DNA of 64,000 nucleotides from Cinclus cinclus (taxonomy: Eukaryota; Chordata; Aves; Passeriformes; Cinclidae). The stretch spans positions 140,631,762 through 140,695,761 of the forward strand of contig NC_085046.1 in NCBI RefSeq assembly GCF_963662255.1, read 5' to 3'. The notes beneath the pieces were generated by a model. The model saw only the letters and a list, made by a program, of their open reading frames with translations, had not been told where the DNA came from and made no database searches. Positions 60,601-64,000 of the stretch are shown one piece after another. Within the stretch, counting starts at the first letter, position 1, and each line of letters opens with the position of its first letter. A program made the position numbers and the translations under genes.

Positions 60601-63070
60601 CAGTATTTCAGTGTGCCACAGAAAAGAAACAGGTTATGCTCTCAGGTGTGTTTTGCTCAACTTGTACACTGAATTATACCAGAAAAAAAAAGTCCTGTCC
60701 CCTTTGCTGAGTATTTCACAGTAGGTGAAAACCTACAGTAGCATTATGAAGAAATTACTCCTCCTACTGCAAACATGCAGCAATTAGAAAAACCACAACC
60801 AAACACTGCCCCCCAGTGACTTACTTACTCAAAACAGTAACATGCAAATGTAATTCATTAATTACTTATTTTATCTGAATTGATCACCTGTATCTTCCAA
60901 CCAGTTGCCCCTGCAGAGCAAAGTTCTCAGTACAAGAATGCAGTCTGATTTTAGGGGCTGCGGTAGGTTTTTTTTTCCACTCAGCATCTGTGCTGCATGT
61001 GTTACTTCTCGACCTCCTGAGATTACCACTGGCTCTCCATTATCTGCTCCCAGCTAACAGCTTCCTTACTAAAAGCTCTTTTTTCTCCCCACTGTTTACT
61101 TACGCTTTTGATAGTTCTGTTCCCTTCCTCATGCTTTCACTCAGCAACCCAATTCTTTCACACACCACATGTATGTTATTTTTCCCATGAGTCTTTTAGA
61201 GCTTGCAACTATTAGCAAGAATGAACATCTGTTATACCCAGAAATCCACTATTTCTGATGAGTTTTATAGAAAAAGACATGCTGAGGGAAGACATGTTGA
61301 CACAAGTCAACACCAGGCAGGTAGCAAAACTTTGCACATCGCACAACCTGAATGTACACACATTTCTTTAAATTCCCATTTCTGCCAAAGAAACTCTGGG
61401 CCTAACCTTGCAAATTTTAGGGCTAGGCGTGCCAATATGTTACATGGCAGAACAGGAGATAGAAAATCCTCCTATAAATTGCTACAAGCCAATTCACAGT
61501 CATCAAATGTTTCTTACTTGAGTTGGATGTCCTTTGGGCAAAATTCTAATCTATCGAAATCTATAAACAGAAAGAACAAAAAATCCATTTAGTATGTTAG
61601 GACTTTTTTAGTATATGTCTAGAAAAAAATAAATATTGAAGCAGTAAGAGAACACTTACCTAAGCCACATTCTCCAACTGCTATTACCTTTGTCCTATTT
61701 TTTTCAATCAGATTTTTTAATTCAGATAAATACTGTTCAGGGCTACTCTGCTCAAATTCTCCACAGCGGGTAGGATGACAGCCAACAGTACTGAAAAACA
61801 TGTCTAAAGCAAGAGAGTATTAGGAAGTTTTAAGGAAAAAAAAAAATACTTAAGGTATAGACAACAACTGCCTCTGGAGGGGTTCTTTTATTGGTCACAA
61901 TTTTAAAAGAAAACTCCCTTTGACCATATTATGTTCTTGACAATTTTTAAGGCAGAAAAATGTCTGTCTAATGAAATGCGAGACAGTATCTCCAGTGAGG
62001 GCGTGTGCACGTGTCTTTTTTTAGTACATATTATTTGGTGTATTCCAAAGCTGCAGCTTAGAGCTGAACTGTTCTGCGTTGGGAGCAGCCCTCAATAAAT
62101 CATACAATTGTTGAGACTAGATGAAACCTCTTGAGATCACTTAGAAATACATCTTGTTCAAAGTGCATCAGGTTATCCCAGCTCTAAGAACTGCAGAAAG
62201 CATTTCCCTCACGTGCCCCTGCATAAGCTGTTAGAGAAATTCACACCTGCCTGATTTACCCAAGTATCTGATCTAGACTGCCTTGCCAAAACTAACATTT
62301 CTTGTAAGTATGAAAGCACTGGGGAAGAGAAAAAACAGATAAGGCCCTGAGCAACTTGCCCTGATATTCAAGCCAGTCCTGCCTTCCTGATTGGAAGTGG
62401 GGAGGTGGACTGGGTTGGACCAAATTATCTCGATGTACACTCGAGTTCAATCAAACAAAAATTAGCTTATGTTTCTGTTAGTAAACAGTACTTTATCATG
62501 TGTTTTAGTTCAAATACATATTTAATTAATCAGTAAAATGGAATCTGCCCAAAGGAAAAAGAAGAGCCATTTTCCTTTCACAGAAAGAAAGGAAAAGCCA
62601 GGGGAACAATTAAAAGAAAGATGACTCTCAATCAAGCTAGTCATAACACATTGGTGAGTAAAAAACAAACAAAAAGCCAATAAACCCCATCTATTTCACA
62701 ACATGTAAGCATTTTACCTTTTTTCTACAACAGAAACTTGTATCAATATTTTTATTCCAAAATTTTCCTGTAATTTCTATTTTTATTTAGAAATGTAACA
62801 TGCAGGGAAAGAGTAATTCCAACATCAGGGATCTAAAGAGCAAAACACAAACTCATACACAAAGCATTCCTCGCACTCTGAAATTTAATTTCTCATTTTA
62901 ATTTGAGATTCTGTAAACACCTTTGGGGCAGGTCCTTCTGAACTAAATTCTGAGAGCAGTGAAGGTTATATTTTTGACTGACAATGTAAATTTAAAGTGA
63001 AAATACCATTTGTCTGTGCCAGCTGCAATGCATCTTTACTATCTTCTAGACTCCCACCTGTAATCAAAAA
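51546..63070 (-). CDS. TATDN1: TATDN1, nine coding exons, 5' end outside the window (251 C-terminal codons)
   Basis: TATDN1 is a TatD-family metal-dependent DNase of the amidohydrolase (TIM-barrel) superfamily, found in the nucleus and linked to DNA fragmentation and decatenation. Nine minus-strand exons join in phase (63070-63007, 61803-61660, 61560-61518, 57780-57695, 57589-57549, 56182-56106, 55417-55347, 54494-54368, 51648-51546), making 756 nt, or 251 codons plus stop. Family metal and active-site motifs are seen in order: [22 protein letters not shown] and ETDAPWCG. The human protein has 297 residues, so about 46 N-terminal ones, including the metal-binding DIGINL motif, lie beyond the right edge. 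All junctions use GT-AG and every split codon gives the expected residue. Confidence 0.95.
52762..52799. repeat. Compound (ATCT)n(TA)n microsatellite
   Basis: About six and a half ATCT units pass directly into a run of TA dinucleotides. It is likely to vary in length between individuals. Confidence 0.92.
53418..53445. repeat. Poly-A tract
   Basis: Seventeen A, one C and ten A lie on the plus strand within the TATDN1 intron (poly-T in the sense of the gene). Confidence 0.9.
54368..54494 (-). CDS. TATDN1: TATDN1 coding exon (ETDAPW metal motif)
   Basis: The acceptor CTAG precedes AT, which completes the Asp of the ETD motif ([16 protein letters not shown]). The exon runs to NEPCHI and ends with AT before GTAAGTG. 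The Asp is the conserved metal or general-base residue of TatD enzymes. The [20 protein letters not shown] stretch is nearly the same as in human. Confidence 0.95.
54495..55346 (-). other. TATDN1: TATDN1 intron
   Basis: This 852-bp intron has nothing recognisable inside. Confidence 0.85.
55347..55417 (-). CDS. TATDN1: TATDN1 coding exon
   Basis: After the acceptor TTTTCTAG, T completes the Cys of GCSL. The exon reads [20 protein letters not shown] then IET, and ends with G before GTAAGATT. It matches the human segment [21 protein letters not shown]. Confidence 0.95.
55418..56105 (-). other. TATDN1: TATDN1 intron
   Basis: This 688-bp intron has GT-AG ends and no recognisable feature inside. 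Confidence 0.8.
56106..56182 (-). CDS. TATDN1: TATDN1 coding exon (VHSF motif)
   Basis: The acceptor TTCTAG is followed by [25 protein letters not shown] and TG before GTAAG. The His in VHSF is a conserved metal ligand of the TatD family. IGING appears where human has IGFNG. Confidence 0.95.
56183..57548 (-). other. TATDN1: TATDN1 intron
   Basis: This 1,366-bp intron has GT-AG ends. No repeat or exon was recognised. Confidence 0.8.
57549..57589 (-). CDS. TATDN1: TATDN1 coding microexon (41 nt)
   Basis: AC completes the Asp codon, then [13 protein letters not shown], ending at GTAAGTA in phase 0. Human has IMKRNRDRCVGGV here. The exon is very short but has strong splice sites, and its phase matches both neighbours. 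Confidence 0.95.
57695..57780 (-). CDS. TATDN1: TATDN1 coding exon (LHCR motif)
   Basis: The acceptor TTTTACAG is followed by G, completing Lys, then [28 protein letters not shown], ending with G before GTGGGT. The His of FLHCR is a metal ligand in the family. Only 105 bp of intron separate it from the next exon. The donor GTGGGT is weaker than the others. Confidence 0.95.
57781..61517 (-). other. TATDN1: TATDN1 intron
   Basis: This 3.7-kb intron is the largest of the gene inside the window. Short open frames here have no family signature. Confidence 0.85.
61518..61560 (-). CDS. TATDN1: TATDN1 coding microexon (43 nt)
   Basis: AT completes the Asp of GECGLD, then [13 protein letters not shown] and AA before GTAAGAA. 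Human has FDRLQFCPKDTQL. It is only 99 bp from the preceding exon. Confidence 0.95.
61660..61803 (-). CDS. TATDN1: TATDN1 coding exon (GECGLD motif)
   Basis: The acceptor GCTTTAG is followed by AC, completing Asp, then [20 protein letters not shown] and on to [10 protein letters not shown], ending with G before GTAAGTG. CHPTR and the Glu of GECGLD are hallmarks of the TatD fold; the Glu is a metal ligand. The middle ([20 protein letters not shown]) differs from human, as expected for a surface helix. Confidence 0.96.
61804..63006 (-). other. TATDN1: TATDN1 intron
   Basis: This 1.2-kb intron contains a possible diverged CR1 pair at about 62,093-62,450. Confidence 0.85.
62093..62450. mobile_element. 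Possible old CR1 fragments in facing orientation
   Basis: The left end (AATCATACAATTGTTGAGAC followed by 'gatgaaacctcttgagatcac') resembles a decayed reverse-oriented CR1 3' end. The right end ('gtggactgggttggaccaaattatctcgatgtacac') resembles a decayed sense-oriented one. The middle is not recognisable. Divergence is high, so the call is tentative. Confidence 0.4.
63007..63070 (-). CDS. TATDN1: TATDN1 coding exon, most 5' one in the window
   Basis: After the acceptor TTCTTGTTTCAAG the exon reads [21 protein letters not shown], ending with G before GTATTTT. Human has [22 protein letters not shown]. The donor GTATTT is weak. By comparison with human, about 46 codons precede this exon; I looked for them at 63,071-64,000 and did not find them. 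Confidence 0.92.
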
Positions 63071-64000
63071 CTTGAAACAAGAAAAGTACTGTCAGTGTGG
63101 ATGTTCTCTGAACATCAAACAGAATGTTTAAGAAAACACTCAGATACAAGGAAGGATCTCGATAGAAAACATCAGAGTACAATTGCTAATAACTATACAA
63201 CTAGATTTCATTAATCAGCAGTAAACCTCAATGGTCCTCAGGAGCTAGTAAAAAAAAGTAGGAAGCAAAATATTATTTTTTTCCCTTCATCAGGCATGTT
63301 GTATGCTAAGCATTTAAATCACTAAAGGAATAAAATAGTTCAATTTGCAGCAATATTAGCTTCCTTACACAATGACTGAGGACTGTATTTTCACTCAAGA
63401 AATGACACTTAGAAATACTTTGCCTATCTTGCAGCTGGGGAAATATAGACTCTCAGGAACCCAAAACAAGACATGAGTAAGTAGTTAAATCGAAAAAATG
63501 AGTTTGTATCAGAGTTGGGATTATAAATTTAAATTTCTAATTAATTAAATTTAAATTTAATTCCATCTCTGATATTTTATTTTTACCTTAAAGTTATCAC
63601 ATGAGAACTGTTGCCTACAGGGTACTTTTTAAACCACCACTTGCAGAATACTTCACCCTAGGTTATAACAACCATGTCTACAGTGCTTTTGGACAACTCT
63701 TCTCCCTGCATGCGCTATCCAGCAGGCTTTGTCAGCACCAGCCCAGACACTCCTGCAGTGTGCTCATGACACAGGGACACATCCCAATGACATCACTGAG
63801 AAGTGCTGAGCTAAAAATGGCTCAGTGCATACACGACAAAGAGCAAAACCTCACAAAAAATTACCATAAAGCAGCAGCTATACATAAAAATAAAAGTATT
63901 TTCTAATAAGAAGATTAAGGTTCTAGGCAAGCAGGAACAGTCTGTGATAGAATAGGCTTCTGACACTGTACAGGCCAGTAGCAAGACTGAGAACAGCTAA
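63071..64000 (-). other. TATDN1: TATDN1 intron, runs off the window
   Basis: No exon was recognised. It contains an AT-only inverted repeat at 63,524-63,559. The small plus-strand frame at 63,601-63,906 has no signature and is not called. Confidence 0.8.
63524..63559. repeat. AT-rich inverted repeat (13-bp arms)
   Basis: TAAATTTAAATTT (63,524-63,536) and AAATTTAAATTTA (63,547-63,559) are exact reverse complements separated by ten bases. The arms are also internally palindromic, so this may be chance in AT-rich sequence. Confidence 0.75.

Noticed and set aside
1..64000. CRISPR arrays, operons, phage or toxin systems, rRNA or tRNA genes
   Set aside because: None is seen; the window has the structure of vertebrate nuclear DNA with split genes and LINE fragments.

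Overview
The window is AT-rich vertebrate nuclear DNA with split genes, two GC-rich promoter islands and many CR1 LINE fragments. The CR1 copies end in the ATTCTATG-type octamers typical of avian CR1, so the source is very probably a bird. I cannot name the species. Gene order matches human 8q24.13 (TMEM65 - RNF139 - TATDN1) in the same relative orientations.

Layout: (1) 1-11,412 is intron on the minus strand downstream of TMEM65 exon 1; I found no further TMEM65 exon. (2) 11,413-11,731 (-) is TMEM65 coding exon 1, in a CpG island (about 11.2-12.1 kb). (3) About 12.1-43.4 kb is a gene desert with CR1 copies, microsatellites and no recognisable gene; TRMT12, which sits here in human, is not visible. 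(4) RNF139 (TRC8) is complete on the plus strand: exon 1 at 43,691-43,871 behind a second CpG island, and exon 2 at 48,825-50,635. The spliced protein is 663 aa. (5) TATDN1 lies on the minus strand from 63,070 down to 51,546. Nine coding exons were placed by splice sites and reading phase; they encode the C-terminal 251 aa. The first roughly 46 codons and the promoter lie beyond the right edge.

RNF139 and TATDN1 converge tail to tail, with candidate poly(A) signals about 200 bp apart. The three genes have unrelated jobs: TMEM65 is a mitochondrial inner-membrane protein, RNF139 an ER-membrane ubiquitin ligase, and TATDN1 a TatD-family metal-dependent nuclease. Only synteny joins them.

I see no exotic system (no CRISPR, phage, toxin or cluster). 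The points most worth a second look are a CR1 copy running into the RNF139 promoter island, a short uORF ahead of RNF139, CR1 copies arranged as facing inverted pairs, the missing TRMT12, and a duplicated segment of about 85 bp near 36 kb.
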